This document shows positions 18,522 through 26,419 of a stretch of DNA of 64,000 nucleotides, piece by piece (the first letter of the stretch is position 1; the number at the start of each line of letters is the position of its first letter). The stretch covers positions 62,001 through 126,000 of the forward strand of contig JAHABL010000002.1 of assembly GCA_018376445.1 (NCBI GenBank). Direction: 5' to 3'. Made by a program: the position numbers and the translations under genes. Origin of the DNA: Mycobacteriales bacterium (GTDB taxonomy: Bacteria; Actinomycetota; Actinomycetes; Mycobacteriales; Mycobacteriaceae). The notes beneath the pieces were generated by a model. That model saw only the letters and a list, made by a program, of their open reading frames with translations, made no database searches and was not told the DNA's origin.

Positions 18522-19036
18522 TAGTTATCCTCCCCTACTTCCGTGGACGTACTACTACCTGGCTCAATGGTCTCATCCAAAGCCTGCGAACTAGCATCCT
18601 TAAACGCCATCCAGCCGAGTAATGCGCATTTGACTCGCGCAGGATACTGCGAGACACCGGCCAATGCGATACCGTCGCCGAGGACCTCCTCGTCACCCTT
18701 GTCCTGACCACGGGAGGTGACCATCTGCTCGAAACGATCGCAAATGTCGAAGGCTTCCGCGACTGTATGCCCGATAAGCTGCTCCGTCATGATTGATGTG
18801 GAAGCTTGGCTGATGGAACACCCTTCGCCGTCGTAGGAGATGTCGCGGATACGGGTTTTCTCCGGGTTTCGGGGGTCTCCGGGATCATGGTCAAGGTGTA
18901 CCCGTAGCCGAATATCGTCGCCACATGATGTGTTGTGGTGGTGTACTTCCGCATCCCAATCATTGCGCAGACCGCGCGCATTGGGGTGCCGGTAGTGATC
19001 CAAGATGACCTCTTGGTACATGCTTTCTAAGCGCAT
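18521..19036 (-). CDS. sufU: SufU, zinc-dependent sulfurtransferase
   Basis: Accepts sulfur from SufS for cluster assembly on SufBCD in Gram-positive bacteria. The 171-residue protein has the SufU ligand set C38 and D40 (SCGDD), C73 (GEGCSIS) and C137 (VKCALLGW), with the extra inserted loop between the last two that separates SufU from IscU. The ATG overlaps the end of sufS by ten bases and has GGAG eight bases upstream. It is part of sufRBDCSUT. Confidence 0.95.
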   Translation of the reverse strand: MRLESMYQEVILDHYRHPNARGLRNDWDAEVHHHNTSCGDDIRLRVHLDHDPGDPRNPEKTRIRDISYDGEGCSISQASTSIMTEQLIGHTVAEAFDICDRFEQMVTSRGQDKGDEEVLGDGIALAGVSQYPARVKCALLGWMAFKDASSQALDETIEPGSSTSTEVGEDN

Positions 19037-20274
19037 GAGGTAACTCCAAAGAACTTCTGCACACGGACGATTCCCTCTACCAGCTGATCGATGTCAGCGC
19101 AGGAGTTGTAGATGTAGAAGCTGGCTCGGGCAGTGCCAGAAATGCCGAAGCGGGTGTGCAATGGTTCAGCGCAGTGGTGTCCCACCCGAACAGCGATGCC
19201 ATCGTCATCGAGGAACTGGCCAACGTCGTGGGAGTGAATACCATCGATGGTAAAGGAGAGAGCACTCCCTCGCTGTTCCGGCGTAGTCGGACCGATGATA
19301 CGGACACCCGGTAGACCGGTGAGCTGCTCAAGCGCGTAACTGGTGAGCTCTTGCTCGTGGGCAAAGATATTGTCCATTCCTAAAGCATCGAGGTAGTCAA
19401 TAGCAGCAGCAAGCCCGATGACTTGACTCATGTTAGGGACGCCCGCTTCGTAGCGTTGCGGCGGAGCTGTGTAGGTAGTCTTTTCCATGGTGACGTGTTC
19501 AATCATAGAACCGCCGGTAAGGAAGGGCGGCAGGCCCTGCAGAACCTGTGCGCGTCCGTACAGCACGCCGACGCCTGAGGGGGCCAGCATTTTGTGACCA
19601 GAAAATGCGGCAAAGTCGACACCAAGTGCGGTGACGTTGACCGGCATGTGGGGGACCGACTGGCACGCATCAAGGACAACCAGGGCCCCAACTTGGTGAG
19701 CACGCTCGACCACGGTGGCAACATCAGTGATGGCACCCGTCACGTTGGAGGCGTGTGTTACCGCCACCACTTTGGTGTGTTCGGTCATCTGTACTGCGTC
19801 GAGGTCCAAGCGGCCATCATCTTGGAGGGGGAACCACTTCAGCGTTGCGCCTGTGCGTCGGCACAGCTCCTGCCATGGGACGAGATTAGCGTGATGCTCC
19901 GCCTCTGAGATGATAATCTCATCCCCTGCGGTAACACGGTAGGCACCAGCTCGCTCATCCCCCAAAACGTAGGACACGAGGTTGAGAGACTCCGTCGAGT
20001 TTTTGGTGAAAATGACCTCGTCGACGGCGCAGCCTATGAAGCCTGCTACGGTTGCCCGTGCATTTTCATAGGCGTCAGTGGCTTCTTCAGCAAGCTGATG
20101 AGCGCCCCGGTGGGTGGCAGCGTTGTGATGGAGCAGAAAATCGCGCTCAGCATCCAATACCTGCAGTGGCTTTTGAGACGTTGCTCCCGAATCGAGGTAT
20201 ACCAACGGCTTTCCACCCCGCACGGTACGGTTGAGGATGGGAAAGTCGGCACGTACAGACTGGACGTCAATCAT
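19027..20274 (-). CDS. sufS: Cysteine desulfurase SufS
   Basis: PLP enzyme that removes sulfur from cysteine as a persulfide and passes it to SufU. In the 415-residue group II desulfurase, K228 (FSGHKMLAP) is the PLP lysine and C368 (VGHHCAEPL) the persulfide cysteine. H127-H128 in EAEHHANLVPWQ fits the cofactor site. Its ATG overlaps the sufC stop (TAATG), indicating coupling. Confidence 0.96.
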   Translation of the reverse strand: MIDVQSVRADFPILNRTVRGGKPLVYLDSGATSQKPLQVLDAERDFLLHHNAATHRGAHQLAEEATDAYENARATVAGFIGCAVDEVIFTKNSTESLNLVSYVLGDERAGAYRVTAGDEIIISEAEHHANLVPWQELCRRTGATLKWFPLQDDGRLDLDAVQMTEHTKVVAVTHASNVTGAITDVATVVERAHQVGALVVLDACQSVPHMPVNVTALGVDFAAFSGHKMLAPSGVGVLYGRAQVLQGLPPFLTGGSMIEHVTMEKTTYTAPPQRYEAGVPNMSQVIGLAAAIDYLDALGMDNIFAHEQELTSYALEQLTGLPGVRIIGPTTPEQRGSALSFTIDGIHSHDVGQFLDDDGIAVRVGHHCAEPLHTRFGISGTARASFYIYNSCADIDQLVEGIVRVQKFFGVTSCA

Positions 20275-21041
20275 TACTTCCCTTTCCCAACAAACTCGTC
20301 ATAGCCCTTTTCTTCCAGCTGGTCAGCCAATTCTGGGCCATCCGTGAGAGCGATCTTTCCATTAGCGAAAACGTGAACGACATCAGGCTTCACATAGCGA
20401 AGGATGCGGGTGTAGTGGGTGATGAGGAGAACGCCACCATTGGTTTCGTTCTGATATTTGTTGATGCCGTTGGAGACATGTCGGAGAGCATCGACATCCA
20501 GTCCGGAGTCGGTCTCATCCAAGATGGCGAACTTGGGTTTGAGGAGTCCGAGCTGCAGCGTCTCAAAGCGCTTTTTTTCACCGCCGGAAAAACCTTCATT
20601 AACAGATCGATCGTTGAATGCCGGATCGATATGAAGGAATTCCATCTCTTCACGAACTTCTTTGACCCACTGGCGCAGGCGGGGTGCTTCCCCACGTACA
20701 GCGGCTGCGGCAGAGCGGAGGAAGCTTGAGGTAGAAACTCCCGGTACTTCAACGGGGTATTGCATCGCGAGGAAAAGACCAGCGCGGGCCCGTTCATCGG
20801 CGGTCATGCCCAGCACGTCGGCACCGTCGAGAGTGATAGACCCACCTGTCACTTCATATTTGGGGTGGCCTGCGATCACATAGGAGAGAGTTGACTTGCC
20901 AGAGCCGTTAGGTCCCATGATGGCATGGGTTTCTCCAGAGTTGATAGTGAGTGAGACCCCTTTAAGAATCTCGATGGGTTCCTCGGACTCGTCGGTACGC
21001 TTGACCTGTGCGGTAAGGTCTTTAATTTCAAGTACGGACAT
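20274..21041 (-). CDS. sufC: Fe-S assembly ATPase SufC
   Basis: ABC-type ATPase of the SufBCD scaffold. Its 255 residues include Walker A GPNGSGKST near 40, a signature region GFSGGEKKRFE and Walker B FAILDETDSGLD. The D-S-G-L-D variant after Walker B is characteristic of SufC. ATP hydrolysis drives the SufB-SufD conformational change during cluster building. The gene is separated from sufD by 36 bases and coupled to sufS. Confidence 0.96.
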   Translation of the reverse strand: MSVLEIKDLTAQVKRTDESEEPIEILKGVSLTINSGETHAIMGPNGSGKSTLSYVIAGHPKYEVTGGSITLDGADVLGMTADERARAGLFLAMQYPVEVPGVSTSSFLRSAAAAVRGEAPRLRQWVKEVREEMEFLHIDPAFNDRSVNEGFSGGEKKRFETLQLGLLKPKFAILDETDSGLDVDALRHVSNGINKYQNETNGGVLLITHYTRILRYVKPDVVHVFANGKIALTDGPELADQLEEKGYDEFVGKGK

Positions 21042-21077
21042 TACGTTTTCCTTTAGCGGGATTAGTTGCGAGTTTCT

Positions 21078-22268
21078 CTAGAGGCCAGCTCGTTCAAGCT
21101 GCCGGATGACGACGGCATCAAGCTCATCTTCGAGGCTGGGAAGATTAAGTTTGTGGACGATGTCGTGGAAGAAACCACGTACGACAAGCTGTCGGGCAGT
21201 CACTTCATCAATACCGCGGGATTGCAGGTAGAAGAGTTGTTCTTCATCAAATCGTCCCGTAGTGGAAGCGTGTCCGGCACCGATAATCTGACCGGTAGCG
21301 ATCTCCAAATTAGGAATGGAATCGACCCGGGAAGCTTTACTAAGGAGGAGGTTGCGGTTGCTTTCGTAGGTGTCCGTTCCGTGAGCTTCCGGCCGGATGA
21401 GTACATCCCCTACCCAGACGCCGTGGGCATCACCCAGTTTAGAATTAGGGCTACCCAAGAGCGCACCTTTGTAGTTAACGTTTGACCGGCAGTGCGCAAA
21501 CTGGTGGTCGATAAGCAGCCGGTTCTCGACATGTTGTCCCGCCCCACCGAAAAAGAGACCAAGCAGATCGACATCTCCGCCAGGACCTCCGTACTTTACT
21601 GAGGTCGTCGTACGTGTGGCTCCTCCACCGAGAGTAATGATGCCATGGTGGAGCCGCGCATCCCGCCCCACGTGAGCATGATGGGCAGAAGCAACAACAG
21701 CATCGTCGTCCCACAGGTTAACGAATGCGACAGTCAGCGTTGCATTATCTCCTACCGAGAACTCGATGTTGTCTGCCTGCAGCCCTTCGCCTGAGCGGTA
21801 CACCAGCAGTTTGGCGCTGGTGTTGGCAGGCACTTCAACAACGAGATGCCCACAGGTAACGGTGGCAGGGGTGGAGGTGTCGCCGGCTGATGCACCTGCG
21901 GGAGGGTGTGCCTCAGCTGCAGTGTCAATCGTGAGAACCGTGGGCTCTGCAGCAGTTGCATCGGCGGGAAAACGCAGGACGTCCACATCTTTGCTGCTAT
22001 TCCAGGCCACTGCTGCTAGTCGGTCGGAGGGAAGCTCAACCTGTCCTGCGGGGGAATCCGTACGTGCTAGCCGCGTGAGCTGAGCACCCCCAGGAGTAGA
22101 AAGATCAATTGTCCACGCCCGTCGCGCGGATTCTTCGGGAACCTGTGCAAGCGGGGTGAAACGTCGTGTCGGGGTAAAACGCCAGTCTTCAAGTTTGCCG
22201 TGGGGCCGTGGGAAATCCTCAACCGACGTGGAAAAGACGCGATCCGCCTTGTGTGCAGTGTAGGTCAT
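21078..22268 (-). CDS. sufD: Fe-S assembly scaffold protein SufD
   Basis: Partner of SufB in the SufBC2D scaffold, 396 residues of mainly beta-helix. The C-terminus has the family stretch HASTTGRFDEEQLFYLQSRGI, followed by an E-x-x-A-R-Q-L helix and GFFHDIV. The N-terminal part (from KADRVFSTSVEDFPRPHGKLEDWRF) is the shared SufB/SufD start region. The ATG shares bases with the sufB stop (TAATG). Confidence 0.93.
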   Translation of the reverse strand: MTYTAHKADRVFSTSVEDFPRPHGKLEDWRFTPTRRFTPLAQVPEESARRAWTIDLSTPGGAQLTRLARTDSPAGQVELPSDRLAAVAWNSSKDVDVLRFPADATAAEPTVLTIDTAAEAHPPAGASAGDTSTPATVTCGHLVVEVPANTSAKLLVYRSGEGLQADNIEFSVGDNATLTVAFVNLWDDDAVVASAHHAHVGRDARLHHGIITLGGGATRTTTSVKYGGPGGDVDLLGLFFGGAGQHVENRLLIDHQFAHCRSNVNYKGALLGSPNSKLGDAHGVWVGDVLIRPEAHGTDTYESNRNLLLSKASRVDSIPNLEIATGQIIGAGHASTTGRFDEEQLFYLQSRGIDEVTARQLVVRGFFHDIVHKLNLPSLEDELDAVVIRQLERAGL

Positions 22269-23713
22269 TAACCGACTGCTCCTTCCATCTGCAGTTCGAT
22301 CAGGCGGTTGAGCTCAAGGGCGTATTCCATGGGGAGCTCCTTCGCGATGGGTTCGATAAAACCACGTACAACCATCGCCATGGCTTCCTCTTCGGTCAAC
22401 CCGCGGCTCATGAGGTAGAAAAGCTGCTCTTCAGAGACCTGGGAAACGGTGGCCTCATGGCCCATAGTGACGTCGTCTTCGCGAATATCCGCGTATGGGT
22501 AGGTATCGGTGCGTGAAATGTCATCTACGAGCAAGGCATCGCATTTCACCGATGAAGACGCGCCATGCGCACCCTTGTGAATAGAGACCAACCCGCGGTA
22601 GCCTGAGCGTCCACCGCTGCGTGACACGGACTTCGACACAATGTTGGAGGACGTGTATGGCGCCATATGAACCATTTTGGCGCCTGTATCCTGATGCTGT
22701 CCTTCTCCGGCGAATTGCACAGACAGAACCTCGCCTTTGGCATGTGGACCCATCATGTAGACGGCCGGGTATTTCATGTTGAGTTTGGAACCGATATTGC
22801 CGTCTACCCATTCCATGGTGGCGCCTTCTGCCGCCTTTGCGCGCTGCGTCACCAAGTTATAGACGTTGTTGGACCAGTTCTGGATGGTGGTGTAGCGGCA
22901 ACGAGCATTCTTTTCTACTACGATCTCGACGACACCGGAGTGCAGCGAGTCGGTCTGGTAGATCGGTGCTGTACACCCTTCGACGTAGTGCACGTATGCG
23001 TCTTCATCGACAATGATGAGGGTGCGTTCGAATTGCCCCATATTCTCGGTGTTGATGCGGAAATATGCCTGCAAGGGAATTTCGACGTGGACTCCCTTGG
23101 GAACATAGACAAACGATCCACCTGACCAGACAGCGGTGTTAAGGGCGGAGAACTTATTGTCCCCAGCGGGGATAACGGTGCCGAAGTATTTTCGGAAAAG
23201 CTCAGGATATTCGCGCAATCCAGTGTCGGTATCGACGAAGATGACGCCTTGCTTCTCTAGGTCTTCACGGATCTTGTGGTAGACCACCTCCGACTCGTAC
23301 TGGGCAGCTACGCCGGAGACGAGTCGCTTCTTCTCGGCATCCGGAATACCGAGTTTGTTGTAGGTATTACGAATGTCCTCGGGTAGGTCTTCCCATGAGG
23401 TCGCTTGCTTCTCTGTGGTGCGGACGAAATACTTATAGGCATCGAAGTCGATTCCCGAGAGGTCGGGTCCCCAGGTCGGTAGTGGCTTTGCCGCAAAAAT
23501 CTTGAGAGCTTTGAGACGCATCTCGAGCATCCATTCAGGCTCATTCTTGAGGCGCGAAATCTCTCGCACGACGTCCTCTGAAAGACCACGACGAGCGGTC
23601 GCGCCGAAGGTGTCGGTGTCGTGCCAGCCGTAGTCATATCGGCCAATTTCGTCGATGTTCTTATCGCGCTCGGCGATAATGTCGTCAATGTCTGGGGGCA
23701 GGGTCTGCGTCAT
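22268..23713 (-). CDS. sufB: Fe-S assembly scaffold protein SufB
   Basis: Main scaffold on which the cluster is built, 481 residues and well conserved. C391 in the SVKCDALLV stretch aligns with the essential C-terminal cysteine of other SufB proteins. A large beta-helix domain is followed by the HEATVSQVSEEQLFYLMSRG and AMAMVVRGFIEPI helices. The first gene after the regulator, it overlaps sufR by four bases (ATGA) and has GGGAAG upstream. No intein is present, unlike some mycobacterial sufB. Confidence 0.96.
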   Translation of the reverse strand: MTQTLPPDIDDIIAERDKNIDEIGRYDYGWHDTDTFGATARRGLSEDVVREISRLKNEPEWMLEMRLKALKIFAAKPLPTWGPDLSGIDFDAYKYFVRTTEKQATSWEDLPEDIRNTYNKLGIPDAEKKRLVSGVAAQYESEVVYHKIREDLEKQGVIFVDTDTGLREYPELFRKYFGTVIPAGDNKFSALNTAVWSGGSFVYVPKGVHVEIPLQAYFRINTENMGQFERTLIIVDEDAYVHYVEGCTAPIYQTDSLHSGVVEIVVEKNARCRYTTIQNWSNNVYNLVTQRAKAAEGATMEWVDGNIGSKLNMKYPAVYMMGPHAKGEVLSVQFAGEGQHQDTGAKMVHMAPYTSSNIVSKSVSRSGGRSGYRGLVSIHKGAHGASSSVKCDALLVDDISRTDTYPYADIREDDVTMGHEATVSQVSEEQLFYLMSRGLTEEEAMAMVVRGFIEPIAKELPMEYALELNRLIELQMEGAVG

Positions 23714-24429
23714 GCTTCTTCCCTTTCCGCATAGGTATGAGCAGTGGTTTGGGACACACTGATATTGGTTGTGCAGGTGTGCGCCCCGTAAGCGATGGTG
23801 GAGAGTCGTTGAATGGGGGTATTGAGTAGTTCGGAAAGAACCTGATGCTCAGCGGCGCACAGGGCTGGAAAATCATGAGCGACATGCGCTACCGGGCAGT
23901 GGTGCTGGCAGATTTGCACTCCGCCACGTGCGTTCTCGACGGAACTTGCGAAGCCACTCTGGTTGAAGGCATGCGCGATCTTCTCAGCACACTGTTGCAC
24001 CTCATCGCGAGGTGCATCCTCTCTGAGGGGAGTGATGTCGGCGACGACGTCTCTCATGTGCTGTTGGGCGAATTCAACGAGAGCACGTTCTCCACCAAGT
24101 TTTCGAACCATCCGTAGGGCATCCACGGCAAGGTCATCATAAGCGTGTCCGAAGTGAGATCGGCCGGTATCACTGAGGTGGAAGAGCTTTGCCGGGCGGC
24201 CTCTCCCCCGTTCCTGGTAAGGTGACGGATCCACTGCCGTAGCGACGCCATCTTCCACCATAATGTCGAGGTGACGACGAACCGCGGGAGGGGTGAGAGA
24301 GAGTTCTTCTGCGATCGCTGAGGCGGTAAGAGGGCCGTGGAGAAGCATTCGGGCAATAGCTTCACGAGTGGTAACGGTATCGTGGACAGGCTGCGGAGAC
24401 GGTTGTGCTGATCGTTTAAAGTAACGCAC
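23710..24429 (-). CDS. sufR: SufR, Fe-S-binding repressor of the suf operon
   Basis: Helix-turn-helix regulator that represses suf genes when loaded with an Fe-S cluster. A winged helix (about 20-90, with LTASAIAEELSLTPPAVRRHL as recognition region) is followed by an effector domain. That domain's C-terminal cysteine cluster, CQHHC-x12-C, is the expected Fe-S ligand group. The frame begins at GTG 24468, but I chose GTG 24429 because AAGGAG lies five bases before it, and the upstream candidate falls inside the operator palindrome. The protein is then 239 residues. It is divergent from mptB, as in mycobacteria. Confidence 0.93.
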   Translation of the reverse strand: MRYFKRSAQPSPQPVHDTVTTREAIARMLLHGPLTASAIAEELSLTPPAVRRHLDIMVEDGVATAVDPSPYQERGRGRPAKLFHLSDTGRSHFGHAYDDLAVDALRMVRKLGGERALVEFAQQHMRDVVADITPLREDAPRDEVQQCAEKIAHAFNQSGFASSVENARGGVQICQHHCPVAHVAHDFPALCAAEHQVLSELLNTPIQRLSTIAYGAHTCTTNISVSQTTAHTYAEREEA

Positions 24430-24462
24430 CAGTGCTCCTTCCGTGACGCTTTCTACTTTTGC

Positions 24463-24476
24463 CAACACTAGTGTTG
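24463..24476. promoter_or_regulatory. SufR-type operator palindrome
   Basis: A perfect 14-base palindrome of the form CAAC-N6-GTTG (centre ACTAGT), 34 bases upstream of the sufR GTG in the sufR-mptB intergenic region. CAAC-N6-GTTG is the consensus described for cyanobacterial SufR. The match and location argue for autoregulation of the whole operon. Confidence 0.7.
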
Positions 24477-24548
24477 CGTAAATAATTCCCGAGGTCTAGC
24501 AAGGACTGCCTAACTTTCCGAGTAGCTATGTCTGGCAGTTGTTTCCGC

Positions 24549-24554
24549 TAGGCT
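24549..24554 (+). promoter_or_regulatory. Possible -10 box of mptB
   Basis: TAGGCT followed by exactly seven bases and then the mptB GTG. No ribosome-binding site precedes that GTG. The arrangement fits a leaderless transcript starting at the G of the start codon. No clear -35 is seen. Confidence 0.45.
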
Positions 24555-24561
24555 TAAGAAC

Positions 24562-26223
24562 GTGGCTCTACCATTGTTCGCAACACGCAGGTCTTCTACT
24601 GTTGAAGCTGCCTCAGTGGGCCGTCCACGTGGCAGTATTCTGCGTGTAATTCACCGCGAAGAAGCCATCGTCGCTCCACTTTCTGCTGAATCGACACGGC
24701 GGTGGCGTGTCGTCAGGCTTATCGGCACGATGGCGGCCCTCCTTATCGCTATCGGAGGCTGGGGCGGCGGAGCGGTGATGGCACAGAATCCTATTTCCGC
24801 TGTGCCTGTGTTGAATGTGTTGGCCCGTGCTCCATTCGCAGCAGTCGGTTTGTGTCTTATCGGGACTACTGTCCTCGTCGTCAGTTGGCTGACAATGATG
24901 CGCTACGCACTCCCTCTTCGCCATTTCCATCGGGGAGAGTCTGACATCACTCAGATGACTCGTGGGCAAACTTGGACTGTGTTGGCCGCGTGGTCTATTC
25001 CGCTGTTTTTTACGGCGCCGATGTTTTCCAAGGATGTCTACTCCTATGTGGCATTTGGCTATGCCGCGCATCAAGGTCTTGATGTTTACGCCGGAGGCCC
25101 GCAGGACCTTCTTCACGGTGGTCCGTTGGTGGATAACGTTCCCTTGGAGTGGCGCCACACCCCTGCCCAATATGGCGCCGGTTTTGTTGCGATAGCCCGC
25201 CTTATTGGTGCACTAACCGGAGAGAACATTGTTGCCTCGATTGTCTGTTATCGGGTTCTCGCGCTTCTTTCTCTTGTTGTGTTGGCTATTGCTGTGCGTT
25301 GGCTGGCACACCGATGCAATATGCGGGCGGCGACCGCGCTGTGGTTGGGAGTGCTTAACCCGCTTACGCTATTCCATATGGTTGCTGGCATTCACAACGA
25401 AGGCATCATGCTGGCCCTGACGATGGTAGGTCTCGCCATCGGGTTGGAAGGCACCCGTTTTCCCTGGAGATCAGTACGGGGCTGGGGTCTTCTCATTCTT
25501 GGCGCTTGCCTTATCGCATGGGGAGCAAGTATCAAATTACCCGCAATGGTTGCGTTGGGTTTTCTCGGTATGGAGGCTGCCCGTCGCTGGTGGAAAGGCT
25601 GGTGGGCGATCCCTCTTCAAGGTGTCATCATGGCCGCAATTATGGCAGTAACAGTAGTGTTGGCGACAGTTCTTGGTGGAACCAGTTGGGCATGGATTAC
25701 GACTACAGGTGCGGCTGCTCAGTACCCCACGGTGCTGACGTTAACAAATGATATTGCGAAGGCAGCAACTGCTGTGGGGAGCCTCTTGGGGCTGGGTAAC
25801 CATTATGAAGCACTGCGTGGCCTCTTTATCGTGATTGGGCTTCTTATTGCCGTCGCATTCCTCTGCTGGGCGTTGTGGAAGGTATACCAGGGAGAGCTCC
25901 ACCCAATCGGCGGGTTCGGGATGTCAATGTTCGTTATTGTGCTGTGCTTCCCGGTGATGCATCCCTGGTATTTGTTGTGGGGCGTGGTTGCACTGTCTGC
26001 GTGGATTAATGATCGCCGCTATCGCATTCCGGTGGTGGTGATCTCCGCAATTGTGTCCATATGGATCATGCCTCAGGGCGGTACAATGCCGCTTTCTCTT
26101 AATGTGGCACTCGTTATCGAAACCCTAGTGCTGTTGGTGGCTGGGCTCTTTACGTGGCGCATGCTGTTTAATCGGGACAATGCGCTGCGGCGAAATCGCC
26201 TTACTGCAATGAATGAAAATTAA
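24562..26223 (+). CDS. mptB: MptB-type alpha-(1->6)-mannopyranosyltransferase
   Basis: Polyprenyl-phosphomannose-dependent GT-C mannosyltransferase that starts the mannan backbone of lipomannan and lipoarabinomannan in Mycobacteriales. The 553-residue protein has a roughly 60-residue cytoplasmic N-terminus, then a dozen or so hydrophobic helices. The first extracytoplasmic loop holds the GT-C acidic motif in FSKDVYSYVAFGYAA. The neighbour is sufR, the same arrangement as mycobacterial mptB. MptA is the closest alternative; gene context favours MptB. The GTG start lacks a ribosome-binding site (see the -10 box entry). Confidence 0.85.
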   Translation: MALPLFATRRSSTVEAASVGRPRGSILRVIHREEAIVAPLSAESTRRWRVVRLIGTMAALLIAIGGWGGGAVMAQNPISAVPVLNVLARAPFAAVGLCLIGTTVLVVSWLTMMRYALPLRHFHRGESDITQMTRGQTWTVLAAWSIPLFFTAPMFSKDVYSYVAFGYAAHQGLDVYAGGPQDLLHGGPLVDNVPLEWRHTPAQYGAGFVAIARLIGALTGENIVASIVCYRVLALLSLVVLAIAVRWLAHRCNMRAATALWLGVLNPLTLFHMVAGIHNEGIMLALTMVGLAIGLEGTRFPWRSVRGWGLLILGACLIAWGASIKLPAMVALGFLGMEAARRWWKGWWAIPLQGVIMAAIMAVTVVLATVLGGTSWAWITTTGAAAQYPTVLTLTNDIAKAATAVGSLLGLGNHYEALRGLFIVIGLLIAVAFLCWALWKVYQGELHPIGGFGMSMFVIVLCFPVMHPWYLLWGVVALSAWINDRRYRIPVVVISAIVSIWIMPQGGTMPLSLNVALVIETLVLLVAGLFTWRMLFNRDNALRRNRLTAMNEN

Positions 26224-26419
26224 AGCAAGACAACGGGTCTCTTGATTCTTAGGGTACATTTGGCGAATTCTAGGAAACCCCCCAGCCTGCAGACCTGCCA
26301 TTGTTGCAGGAAAGCAGAAAAGCCGCAGAATAACTCGACAATTCACGTCGGCACACCGGGTTGTCCGCCTACACTAAACAGAAAGAATGCTTAGTGGACC
26401 ACTGAACAAGGAGCACTCC

